Assembly (NCBI GenBank): GCA_021414185.1
Contig: JAIOOZ010000254.1
Location: forward strand, 1-12,559
Length of the DNA: 12,559 bases
Reading direction: 5' to 3'
Origin: Betaproteobacteria bacterium
GTDB taxonomy: Bacteria > Pseudomonadota > Gammaproteobacteria > Burkholderiales > SG8-41
How positions within the stretch are numbered: position 1 is the stretch's first letter; the number at the start of each line of letters is the position of its first letter. The notes below the pieces were generated by a model that was not told the DNA's origin, did no database searches, and was given only the letters and a program-made list of their open reading frames with translations. The position numbers and the translations under genes were made by a program. Shown here piece by piece: positions 6,171 to 12,559 of the stretch.

Positions 6171-6655
6171 ACGCGCCGCTCGTATTAAGCCCGGCTGCGC
6201 TCGCCAAAATCGACCTGGCGGTCGCCAAGTATCCGGCCGACCAGAAGCAGTCGGCGGTGATGGCCGCGTTGACCATCGCGCAGGACGAGAAAGGCTGGCT
6301 GTCGACGGAAACCATGGATTTCGTTGCCCGCTATCTCGACATGCCGCCGATCGCGGTCTATGAAGTCGCGAGTTTTTACACGATGTACGACTTGAAGCCG
6401 ATCGGCCGCTGCAAAATTGCCATCTGCACCAATCTGCCGTGCGCGTTGCAAGGGGCGACACTGGCTGCAGAGCATCTCAAGCAGAAGCTCGGTATCGGGT
6501 TCGGCGAGACTACCGCCGACGGCGCGTTCACGCTGAAAGAGGCCGAGTGCCTGGGCGCATGCGGCGACGCGCCGGTGGTGCTCGTCAACAACAAGCGCAT
6601 GGCGTGCGCGATGAGCGCCGACAAGCTCGATAAACTGCTCGAGGAACTGAAATAA
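6167..6655 (+). CDS. nuoE: NADH-quinone oxidoreductase subunit E (N1a cluster)
   Basis: NuoE (the 24-kDa/NDUFV2 homologue) is a thioredoxin-like subunit of the NADH-dehydrogenase module; its [2Fe-2S] cluster N1a sits near the FMN of NuoF. The product is 162 aa. The four ligands are Cys87 and Cys92 in ICTNLPC, and Cys128 and Cys132 in ECLGACGDAP, the expected Cx4C...Cx3C pattern. The N-terminal helical domain includes SAVMAALTIAQDEKGWLS and VYEVASFYTMY. The start ATG overlaps the nuoD stop by 4 bp and has GGGGAG at 6153-6158, 8 nt upstream, so translation is probably coupled. The stop TAA shares its last base with the nuoF ATG. Complete and normal. Confidence 0.97.
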   Translation: MNAPLVLSPAALAKIDLAVAKYPADQKQSAVMAALTIAQDEKGWLSTETMDFVARYLDMPPIAVYEVASFYTMYDLKPIGRCKIAICTNLPCALQGATLAAEHLKQKLGIGFGETTADGAFTLKEAECLGACGDAPVVLVNNKRMACAMSADKLDKLLEELK

Positions 6656-8031
6656 TGGGCCTGCCTGTCGCGCCGTTTGCCGCCGATCTCTTCGGTCCCG
6701 ATGCCGTCATCATGAAAGGCATTACGGGCGCCAACTGGCGCCTGCAGGATTACCTCGCACGCGGCGGTTACTCGGCGCTGAAGAAAATACTCGCCGAAAA
6801 AATGCCGCCCGAGCAGGTCATCGCGGAAGTCAAGAAATCAGCGCTGCGCGGCCGTGGCGGCGCGGGTTTCCCGACCGGCCTCAAGTGGAGCTTCATGCCG
6901 CGCCAGTATCCGGGTGCCAAATACCTCGTCTGCAATTCCGACGAAGGCGAGCCGGGCACGTTCAAAGACCGCGACATCATGCGCTATAACCCGCACATTC
7001 TGATCGAAGGCATGGCGATAGGCGCGTACGCGATGGGCATCCCGGTCGGCTACAACTACATCCACGGTGAAATCTGGGACGTCTACGAGCGCATGGAAGA
7101 GGCGCTGGCCGAAGCGCGCGCCGCCGGTTATATCGGCAAAAACATCCTGGGCTCCGACTTCAGCTTCGAGCTTCATAATCATCATGGCTGGGGTGCGTAC
7201 ATCTGCGGTGAAGAAACCGCGCTGCTCGAATCGCTCGAAGGAAAAAAAGGCCAGCCGCGCTTCAAGCCACCGTTTCCGGCGAGCTTCGGGCTCTACGGCA
7301 AGCCGACCACCATCAACAATACCGAAACGTTTGCAGCGGTGCCGTGGATCATCAATAACGGCGGCGATGCGTTTCTCGGTCTCGGCAAGCCGAACAACGG
7401 CGGCACCAAGATATTTTCGGTGTCGGGAGACGTTGCGCGTCCCGGCAATTACGAAGTGAAGCTTGGCACGCCGTTCGCGAAACTGCTCGAAATGGCGGGC
7501 GGCATGCGCGGCGGCAAAAAGCTGAAGGCCGTGATTCCCGGCGGGTCGTCGATGCCGGTGCTGCCGGCCGACATCATGATGGCGACCGACATGGACTACG
7601 ACTCCATTGCCAAGGCCGGTTCCATGCTGGGCTCTGGCGCAGTGATCGTGATGGACGAGACGCGCTGCATGGTGAAGAGCCTGCTGCGGCTGGCGTACTT
7701 CTATTACGAGGAATCCTGCGGGCAGTGCACGCCCTGCCGCGAAGGCACGGGTTGGCTCTATCGCGTGATAGACCGCATCGAGCACGGCAAGGGCAAGCCC
7801 GAAGACCTCGATTTGCTGAACAACCTCGCCGACAACATCCAGGGCCGCACGATCTGCGCGCTCGGCGACGCGGCGGCGATGCCGGTGCGCGCGTTCATAC
7901 CAACCAGGCGGGCGTCTACGTGCCGCATTTCTGCTATCACAAGAAATTGTCGATTGCCGCCAACTGCCGGATGTGCCTGGTGCAGGTCGAAAAAGCGCCG
8001 AAGCCGTTGCCGGCGTGCGCAACACCCGTGA
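6655..8031 (+). CDS. nuoF: NADH-quinone oxidoreductase subunit F, C-terminal tail replaced by out-of-frame sequence
   Basis: NuoF (the 51-kDa/NDUFV1 homologue) binds NADH and FMN and carries cluster N3. Seen: the LRGRGGAGFPTGLKW glycine-rich FMN site at 64-78, NSDEGEPGTFKDRDI at 94-108, CGEETALLESLEG at 184-196, and the N3 ligands Cys355, Cys358, Cys361 (ESCGQCTPC) and Cys401 (RTICALGD). ATG 6655 overlaps the nuoE stop by 1 bp, with GAGGA 9 nt upstream. Residues 1-414, to MPVRAF, are canonical. After position 7896 the frame runs through nuoG sequence out of frame for 44 codons of Arg/Cys/Ser-rich nonsense to TGA 8029-8031. The normal tail of roughly 20-25 residues is absent. All cofactor ligands survive, so partial function is conceivable, but the native stop is gone. 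Either a true deletion or an assembly error. Confidence 0.9.
   Translation: MGLPVAPFAADLFGPDAVIMKGITGANWRLQDYLARGGYSALKKILAEKMPPEQVIAEVKKSALRGRGGAGFPTGLKWSFMPRQYPGAKYLVCNSDEGEPGTFKDRDIMRYNPHILIEGMAIGAYAMGIPVGYNYIHGEIWDVYERMEEALAEARAAGYIGKNILGSDFSFELHNHHGWGAYICGEETALLESLEGKKGQPRFKPPFPASFGLYGKPTTINNTETFAAVPWIINNGGDAFLGLGKPNNGGTKIFSVSGDVARPGNYEVKLGTPFAKLLEMAGGMRGGKKLKAVIPGGSSMPVLPADIMMATDMDYDSIAKAGSMLGSGAVIVMDETRCMVKSLLRLAYFYYEESCGQCTPCREGTGWLYRVIDRIEHGKGKPEDLDLLNNLADNIQGRTICALGDAAAMPVRAFIPTRRASTCRISAITRNCRLPPTAGCAWCRSKKRRSRCRRAQHP
7890..7903 (+). other. Abnormal nuoF/nuoG junction (deletion breakpoint)
   Basis: In frame 1 the sequence reads NuoF up to MPVRAF (ttc at 7894-7896). In frame 3 the sequence from about 7899 reads TNQAGVYVPHFCYHKK, the interior of the NuoG N-terminal ferredoxin domain. 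Neither the nuoF stop nor any nuoG start, ribosome-binding site or first ~25 codons is present between them. By comparison with remembered family sequences I estimate a loss of about 130-170 bp. No repeat is visible at the join on the retained side. Confidence 0.8.
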
Positions 8032-10172
8032 CCAACGGCATGAAGGTGTTCACGCACTCCGACCAGGCCGTCAACGCGCAAAAAGGCGTGATGGAGTTTC
8101 TGCTTATCAACCATCCGCTCGATTGCCCGATCTGCGACCAGGGCGGCGAATGTCAGTTGCAGGACCTCGCCGTCGGCTACGGCGGCAGTGGTTCGCGTTA
8201 CGACGAACCCAAGCGCGTGGTGAACAACAAGAACCTCGGTCCGCTGATTTCGACCGACATGACGCGCTGCATACACTGCACGCGCTGCGTGCGCTTCGGC
8301 CAGGAAGTCGCCGGCATCATGGAACTCGGCATGATAGGCCGCGGCGAACACGCTGAAATCATCGCTTTTGTCGGCAAGACGGTCGATTCCGAACTGTCGG
8401 GCAATGTGATCGATCTGTGCCCGGTCGGCGCACTCACGTCCAAGCCGTTCCGCTACAGTGCGCGGACCTGGGAGTTGACGCGCCACTCTTCGGTGAGCCC
8501 GCATTGCGGCCTCGGCTCCAACCTGACGGTGCAGGTCAAGCAGAACCGCGTGATGCGCGTATTGCCGCGCGAGAACGAGGCGATCAACGAATGCTGGTTG
8601 TCGGACAAAGACCGTTTTTCGTACGAGGGCCTGAATTCCGCTGACCGTCTCGTTAAACCGATGATCAAGACCGACGGCGCCTGGAAGGAAGTTGACTGGC
8701 AGGTCGCGCTCGAGTTCGTCGCCAACGGCCTCAAAAAAGTGCGCGACCAGCACGGCGCTGCACAAATCGGCGCGCTGGCCACGCCGCACCAGACGCTCGA
8801 AGAACTCTACCTGCTGCAAAAGCTTATGCGCGGCATTGGCAGCACCAATGTCGATTTTCGCACCCGCCAGGCGGATTTCGGCGCCGCGGCGACCGTCGTG
8901 CCGTGGCTTGGCATGCCGATTTCTGAAATCGCGCAACTCGACCGCGTACTGGTTATCGGCAGCACTCTGCGCAAAGACCATCCGCTTATTGCGAACCGCT
9001 TGCGGCAAGCCGCGAAGAAGCAATTGCAGCTGAACCTGATTCACGCGGCCGATGACGATCTGCTGATGCGCGTCGCCAACAAGGCGATTGCCGCGCCGTC
9101 ACGCTTCGCGCACACGCTCGCGCAGGTCGTCAAGGCTGTTGCGCTGGCGAAAGGCGCTGCTGCGCCCGCCGACGTCGCCGCTGTTGAAGTCGGCGCCGCC
9201 GCTCAACGCATCGCCGACAGCCTCGTGTCAGGCAAGAACGCCGCGGTATTCCTCGGTAATTTCGCCCAGCATCATCCGGCGGCCGCGCAGCTGCACGCAC
9301 TCGCGCAAACGCTCGCCGATCTGCTCGGCGCGAAATTCGGTATCCTCGGCGAGGCGGCGAACAGCGTCGGCGGCCATCTCGCGGGCGCCGCGGCTGGTGG
9401 ACTCGATGCGCGCCAGCTCATGGCGCAGCCGCGCAAAGCGTATGTATTACTCGGCGTCGAGCCCGAACTCGATTGTTTTGATCCGCAGCAGGCGATGGCC
9501 GCGCTGAAACAGGCGCAATTCGTGGTGGCGATGTCGCCGTACCAGCACGGTGCACTCGACTACGCGCACGCGCTGCTGCCGATCGGACCGTTCACGGAAA
9601 CCTCCGGCACGTTCGTCAGCACGGAGGGCAGGGCGCAGAGTTTCCGCGGCGTCGTGCAACCGCTGGCGGAAACGCGGCCGGCGTGGAAAGTGCTGCGCGT
9701 GCTTGGCAATCTGCTGCGCGTAGCTGGGTTCGACTATGACAGCAGCGAAGCAGTCTTGAAGGACGCGTTGCCCGGAGACGTGGCAGCGCGCCTGAACAAT
9801 CGGCTGCCCAACGCGGCAATCGGCAAAATCGAAGCGCAGGGTGCGGGCATCGAACGCATAGCCGAGGTGCCGATATATCAGTCGGATTCCATCGTGCGCC
9901 GCGCGGCTTCGCTGCAAAAAACCCATGATGCCGCAGCGCCAGTCGCAACCATGAATGGCGAACTGTTCGGGCAGCTTGCTTTGCGCGATGGTGACCAGGT
10001 GAAGATTACGCAGGGCGGCGGGACTGCTACGCTGGCCGCTGCGCGTGACGACAAATTGCCGGCCAACTGCATCCGCGTGCCGGCAGCGCATGCGCTGACC
10101 GCGGGGCTGGGCGGTATGTTCGGTGCAATCACCGCGGAGCGCGTCGCCGCGCCGCAGAAGGTGGCAGTGTGA
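7899..10172 (+). CDS. nuoG: NADH-quinone oxidoreductase subunit G, N-terminus missing
   Basis: NuoG (the 75-kDa/NDUFS1 homologue) passes electrons through several clusters from NuoF toward NuoI. NuoG-like sequence begins at about 7899 and runs 757 codons; full-length relatives are roughly 25-30 residues longer. Retained: all four N1b cysteines (HFCYHKK, ANCRMC, PACATPV), the N5 motif HPLDCPICDQGGECQ, and the N4 motif TRCIHCTRC with a distal Cys in DLCPVGALTSKPFR. The N7 motif CxxCxxxC is absent (PHCGLGSNLTV instead), normal for this lineage. A molybdopterin-oxidoreductase-like domain follows. No credible start exists: the frame is open upstream to an ATG at 7725, but that lies inside nuoF in the wrong frame, giving Arg-rich nonsense. 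Early internal codons such as GTG 7920 lack a Shine-Dalgarno sequence. The stop overlaps nuoH by 4 bp. Confidence 0.92.
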   Translation, partial: TNQAGVYVPHFCYHKKLSIAANCRMCLVQVEKAPKPLPACATPVTNGMKVFTHSDQAVNAQKGVMEFLLINHPLDCPICDQGGECQLQDLAVGYGGSGSRYDEPKRVVNNKNLGPLISTDMTRCIHCTRCVRFGQEVAGIMELGMIGRGEHAEIIAFVGKTVDSELSGNVIDLCPVGALTSKPFRYSARTWELTRHSSVSPHCGLGSNLTVQVKQNRVMRVLPRENEAINECWLSDKDRFSYEGLNSADRLVKPMIKTDGAWKEVDWQVALEFVANGLKKVRDQHGAAQIGALATPHQTLEELYLLQKLMRGIGSTNVDFRTRQADFGAAATVVPWLGMPISEIAQLDRVLVIGSTLRKDHPLIANRLRQAAKKQLQLNLIHAADDDLLMRVANKAIAAPSRFAHTLAQVVKAVALAKGAAAPADVAAVEVGAAAQRIADSLVSGKNAAVFLGNFAQHHPAAAQLHALAQTLADLLGAKFGILGEAANSVGGHLAGAAAGGLDARQLMAQPRKAYVLLGVEPELDCFDPQQAMAALKQAQFVVAMSPYQHGALDYAHALLPIGPFTETSGTFVSTEGRAQSFRGVVQPLAETRPAWKVLRVLGNLLRVAGFDYDSSEAVLKDALPGDVAARLNNRLPNAAIGKIEAQGAGIERIAEVPIYQSDSIVRRAASLQKTHDAAAPVATMNGELFGQLALRDGDQVKITQGGGTATLAAARDDKLPANCIRVPAAHALTAGLGGMFGAITAERVAAPQKVAV

Positions 10173-11275
10173 CCGCGCTTCTGCAACCACTGGTTAATCT
10201 CGGCACCTGGGCGTGGGGCCTGCTCGGCGCGCTGGTGGTCGGGTTGTGCGGCCAGGATTTTGCGCCCTATGTGTTGTACGCGATCTGGATCCTGATCCTG
10301 ATCGTCTGCATCGTGGTGCCGTTGATGCTCTGCATGGCCTACCTGACGCTGTTAGAGCGCAAGGTCATCGGCTGGATGCAGGTGCGCCACGGCCCCAACC
10401 GCGTCGGCTATGGCTGGCTGCAGCCGATTGCCGACGGCCTCAAGCTGCTGGTCAAGGAAATCATCGTTCCCGCCGGCGCCAGCAAATTCCTGTTTGTGCT
10501 GGCGCCCATCATGGCCATGATGCCGGCGCTGGCGGCGTGGGCAGTGGTGCCGTTCGGGCCCGAGATGGTGCTCTCCAACATTGACGCCGGCCTGCTCTAC
10601 ATCATGGCCATCACGTCGATGGGTGTTTACGGAGTCATCGTTGCCGGCTGGGCATCCAATTCGAAATACGCTTTTCTGGGCGCGTTGCGCTCGGCGGCGC
10701 AGATCGTTTCGTACGAAATCGCCATGGGCTTCGCGCTGGTCGGCGTGCTGATGGCGTCGCAGAGCCTGAACCTGGTCGAGATCGTCAACAGCCAGGCCGG
10801 CAAATACGGCGCACTCAACTGGTTTTTCATTCCGCTGTTTCCGTTTTTCCTGGTCTACCTGATTGCCGGCGTCGCCGAGACCAACCGCGCGCCGTTCGAC
10901 GTGGCCGAAGGTGAGTCGGAAATCGTCGCCGGCTTCCACGTCGAATACTCCGGGATGATGTTCTCGGTGTTTTTCCTCGCCGAATACATCAACATGATCC
11001 TGGTTGCGACCCTCTGCAGCATCATGTTCCTCGGCGGCTGGCTGTCGCCATTTCCCGACTCATGGCCGTTCCTGGGCGTGGGCGGCTTTCACTGGCTGTT
11101 CGCGAAAGTGTTCTTCGTGCTCATCCTGTTCATCTGGTTCCGCGCAACTTTCCCGCGCTACCGCTACGACCAGATCATGCGGCTCGGCTGGAAAGTATTC
11201 ATCCCGGTGACCATCGTGTGGATCGTCGTGCTCGGCGCGTGGATGCAGACGCCGCTGTGGGTCTGGTGGAAATGA
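10169..11275 (+). CDS. nuoH: NADH-quinone oxidoreductase subunit H
   Basis: NuoH (the ND1 homologue) is the membrane subunit that anchors the peripheral arm and forms the lower quinone tunnel. The product is 368 aa with about eight hydrophobic segments. The family signatures are ERKVIGWMQVRHGPNRVGYG (63-82), followed by LQPIADGLKLLVKE, and VAETNRAPFDVAEGESEIVA (235-254), leading into GFHVEYSG; the acidic loops line the quinone tunnel. The start is GTG 10169 (overlap GTGTGA with the nuoG stop) preceded by AAGG 10158-10161 at 7 nt. The next candidate ATG codons are internal to a transmembrane helix. The N-terminus is about 20 residues longer than in shorter homologues and includes an extra hydrophobic stretch (GTWAWGLLGALVVGL). 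Complete; nuoI starts 7 bp later. Confidence 0.97.
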   Translation: MTALLQPLVNLGTWAWGLLGALVVGLCGQDFAPYVLYAIWILILIVCIVVPLMLCMAYLTLLERKVIGWMQVRHGPNRVGYGWLQPIADGLKLLVKEIIVPAGASKFLFVLAPIMAMMPALAAWAVVPFGPEMVLSNIDAGLLYIMAITSMGVYGVIVAGWASNSKYAFLGALRSAAQIVSYEIAMGFALVGVLMASQSLNLVEIVNSQAGKYGALNWFFIPLFPFFLVYLIAGVAETNRAPFDVAEGESEIVAGFHVEYSGMMFSVFFLAEYINMILVATLCSIMFLGGWLSPFPDSWPFLGVGGFHWLFAKVFFVLILFIWFRATFPRYRYDQIMRLGWKVFIPVTIVWIVVLGAWMQTPLWVWWK

Positions 11276-11282
11276 GGTTACG

Positions 11283-11774
11283 ATGATATCCCGCATAGGC
11301 GATTTTTTTCGCACCTTCCTGCTTTTCGAGCTGGTGAAGGGCATGATGCTGACCGGACGTCATTTGTTCGCGCGCAAGATAACGGTGCAGTTTCCCGAAG
11401 AGAAAACGCCACAGTCGGCGCGCTTCCGCGGCCTGCATGCGCTGCGCCGCTATCCGAATGGCGAAGAGCGCTGCATTGCCTGCAAATTGTGCGAGGCAGT
11501 CTGCCCGGCGCTGGCGATCACCATCGAATCAGAGCAGCGCGACGACGGCACGCGGCGCACCACGCGCTACGACATCGACCTGACCAAATGCATATTCTGC
11601 GGCTTCTGCGAAGAGTCCTGCCCGGTCGATTCGATCGTCGAGACGCGCATCCTCGAGTTCCACGGAGAGCAGCGCGGCGACCTGATTTATACCAAGCCCA
11701 TGTTGCTTGCCATTGGCGACATGTACGAAGAGCAGATCGCCAAGGACCGTGCCGCCGACGCGGTATACCGTTGA
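11283..11774 (+). CDS. nuoI: NADH-quinone oxidoreductase subunit I (N6a/N6b clusters)
   Basis: NuoI (the TYKY/NDUFS8 homologue) carries the two [4Fe-4S] clusters N6a and N6b that bridge NuoG to cluster N2 in NuoB. The product is 163 aa, the length typical of alpha/betaproteobacteria. The two ferredoxin motifs are CIACKLCEAVCP (Cys64, 67, 70, 74) and CIFCGFCEESCP (Cys103, 106, 109, 113). The N-terminal amphipathic segment (FFRTFLLFELVKGMMLTGRHLF) sits on the membrane surface. ATG 11283 is preceded by GAGG at 11274-11277, 5 nt away, which overlaps the nuoH stop. nuoJ begins 1 bp after the stop. Complete, with no anomalies. Confidence 0.98.
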   Translation: MISRIGDFFRTFLLFELVKGMMLTGRHLFARKITVQFPEEKTPQSARFRGLHALRRYPNGEERCIACKLCEAVCPALAITIESEQRDDGTRRTTRYDIDLTKCIFCGFCEESCPVDSIVETRILEFHGEQRGDLIYTKPMLLAIGDMYEEQIAKDRAADAVYR

Positions 11775-11775
11775 T

Positions 11776-12363
11776 ATGAATTTTCAGACTTTTATTTTTT
11801 ATGTCTTCGCGGCTGTCCTTGTCGCGGCCGCCGTCGGCGTTGTCACTTCGCGCAACCCGGTGCACTCGGCATTGCTGCTGGTGCTCGCATTTTTCACGTC
11901 GGCCGGCCTGTGGATACAGTTGCAGGCGGAGTTCCTCGCGATCGCGCTGGTGCTGGTGTACGTGGGCGCGGTCATGGTGCTGTTCCTGTTCGTCGTCATG
12001 ATGCTCGATATCAATCTGGCGAAACTGCGCGAGGGCTTCTGGAGCTATCTGCCACTGGGCAGTCTGGTGGCCGTGGCGCTGGTCCTGGAAATGGGGCTTT
12101 TTTTGTGGAGGCACTATGCCGCGCTGGAGCTCGAAGAGCCGGCGCCCACGGCTGCCGGTATCAGCAACACCAAGGAACTGGGCCGGCTGATTTACACCGT
12201 ATACGTCTATCCGTTTGAAATCGCGGCGGTGATTTTGCTGGTGGCGATAGTCGCGGCGATTGCGCTGACGCTGCGCACCCGCAAGGCCACCAAGTATCTC
12301 GACCCGGCGCGGCAGATCGAGATTCAGCATGCTCGCCTCTCACCTCTCGCCTCTCGCCTCTCG
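11776..12363 (+). CDS. nuoJ: NADH-quinone oxidoreductase subunit J, stop codon lost at a heptamer repeat
   Basis: NuoJ (the ND6 homologue) is a membrane-arm subunit whose third helix has the pi-bulge region important for coupling. ATG 11776 opens MNFQTFIFYVFAAVLVAAAV; the diagnostic helix EFLAIALVLVYVGAVMVLFL is at 52-71, and IYTVYVYPFEIAAVILLVAI at 139-158. NuoJ-like sequence continues to about DPARQIEIQ (residue 184, position 12327). From 12332 the frame reads the heptamer repeat (RLSPLASRLS). It has no stop: it stays open through nuoK, out of frame, to the window end at 12559. The end given here is the end of the repeat, not a stop. Relatives are about 200 aa with a charged tail. No Shine-Dalgarno sequence is obvious; translation is probably coupled to nuoI. 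This could be a real readthrough form or a one-unit repeat miscount. Confidence 0.88.
12332..12363. repeat. Heptamer tandem repeat TCTCGCC, 4.6 copies, at the nuoJ 3' end
   Basis: The block reads ctcgcc, tctcacc, tctcgcc, tctcgcc, tctcg (12332-12337, 12338-12344, 12345-12351, 12352-12358, 12359-12363). It is the inverted counterpart of the block after secG (3064-3096), differing at one of 32 bases (A at 12342). It lies inside the open nuoJ frame and ends just before ATAAAAGGGG, which supplies both a potential nuoJ stop (TAA 12365-12367, currently out of frame) and the nuoK ribosome-binding site. A 7-bp unit shifts the frame with each copy change. Confidence 0.9.
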
Positions 12364-12367
12364 ATAA

Positions 12368-12374
12368 AAGGGGA
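12368..12374 (+). promoter_or_regulatory. Ribosome-binding site of nuoK that decides a TTG start
   Basis: AAGGGGA is the strongest Shine-Dalgarno element in the operon, with 5 nt between it and TTG 12380. It sits directly after the in-frame TAA at 12365-12367, so no upstream ATG or GTG can serve nuoK. This fixes the TTG as the initiator. Its strength may compensate for the rare start codon and the unusual nuoJ end. Confidence 0.7.
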
Positions 12375-12379
12375 AACGA

Positions 12380-12559
12380 TTGGTTTCACTGCAGCATTAC
12401 CTGGTATTGGGCGCGATCCTGTTCGCGATCAGCGTGGTCGGGATCTTCCTGAACCGCAAGAACGTCATCATCCTGCTGATGGCGATCGAGCTCATGCTGC
12501 TCGCGGTAAACATGAATTTCATCGCGTTTTCGCATTATCTCGGCACCGACGTGGGCCCG
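12380..12559 (+). CDS. nuoK: NADH-quinone oxidoreductase subunit K (partial, 3' end outside window)
   Basis: NuoK (the ND4L homologue) is a three-helix membrane subunit of complex I that takes part in proton translocation. Sixty codons are visible of the usual ~100. The N-terminus is (M)VSLQHYLVLGAILFAISV, aligning with the family start MxSLxHYLVLG, so the TTG at 12380 is the initiator. The next helix carries the conserved membrane-embedded Glu37 in LLMAIELMLLAVNMNFIAF, equivalent to E. coli Glu36. The visible part is intact. The frame differs from nuoJ by one base, and nuoJ currently reads through across it. The remaining genes (nuoL, M, N) are presumably beyond the window edge. Confidence 0.95.
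   Translation, partial: MVSLQHYLVLGAILFAISVVGIFLNRKNVIILLMAIELMLLAVNMNFIAFSHYLGTDVGP

Noticed and set aside
7725..7898. Possible new N-terminal domain of NuoG starting at ATG 7725
   Set aside because: The 58 codons are the nuoF N3-cluster region read in the wrong frame, giving Arg-rich sequence; there is no ribosome-binding site and no family precedent.
7890..7903. Programmed -1 frameshift making a NuoF-NuoG fusion
   Set aside because: The frame relation would fit a -1 shift, but no slippery heptamer or following hairpin is visible, and coding sequence from both proteins is missing, which a frameshift would not explain.
6838..8025. 395-codon minus-strand ORF opposite nuoF
   Set aside because: Long antisense frames are expected opposite GC-rich genes with strong third-position bias; composition is His/Arg/Ala-rich with no domain pattern, and the sense strand is a clear NuoF.
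8490..8560. Loss of the N7 cluster in NuoG
   Set aside because: The CxxCxxxC motif is absent, but this is normal for mitochondrial-like and many proteobacterial NuoG proteins and not a defect.
7758..9044. 428-codon minus-strand ORF opposite nuoG
   Set aside because: Shadow of nuoG for the same reason: no start signal, low-complexity composition, and no recognisable motif.

Overview
The window is a piece of a bacterial chromosome, all genes on the + strand, GC-rich, and almost certainly from a betaproteobacterium. The evidence is the gene order folP-glmM-tpiA-secG-tRNA-Leu(GAG)-nuoABCDEFGHIJK, the mitochondrial-type NuoB and NuoI sequences, and a NuoG without the extra N7 cluster cysteines. 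Short 7-bp tandem repeats between genes add some lineage colour, but I cannot name a genus from the sequence alone.

Layout. Positions 1-344 hold the 3' end of folP (dihydropteroate synthase), followed 14 bp later by glmM (359-1711, phosphoglucosamine mutase). A 206-bp gap carries a good sigma70-type promoter for tpiA (1918-2676, triosephosphate isomerase) and secG (2695-3063, Sec translocase subunit). Positions 3064-3399 contain a heptamer tandem repeat that forms a terminator-like hairpin, tRNA-Leu(GAG) at 3148-3232, a second heptamer repeat and a probable nuo promoter. From 3400 to the end runs the operon for respiratory complex I (NADH:quinone oxidoreductase): nuoA, B, C, D, E, F, G, H, I, J and the start of nuoK. 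Most junctions are tight or overlapping, as expected for one polycistronic message.

How the parts fit. NuoE, F and G form the NADH-oxidising arm, with FMN and most of the Fe-S clusters. NuoB, C, D and I form the connecting arm that delivers electrons to the quinone. NuoA, H, J and K belong to the proton-pumping membrane arm. Every Fe-S ligand expected of NuoB, E, F, G and I is present.

Unusual points. No new multi-gene system is visible; the interest lies in damaged or unusual gene junctions inside a normally invariant housekeeping operon. (1) At about 7897 the end of nuoF runs directly into the middle of the NuoG N-terminal domain, out of frame. The NuoF C-terminal tail, the nuoF stop and the NuoG start plus its first roughly 25 residues are missing. 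This is either a real deletion of about 130-170 bp or an assembly error. (2) nuoJ has no stop codon in the window: a heptamer repeat occupies its 3' end, and the frame stays open across nuoK. One repeat unit fewer would put a TAA in frame just before the nuoK ribosome-binding site. (3) The same 32-bp heptamer block occurs, inverted, after secG, with 31 of 32 bases matching. (4) An in-frame ATG overlapping the nuoB stop is cut off from nuoC by one TAA that lies in a small palindrome.
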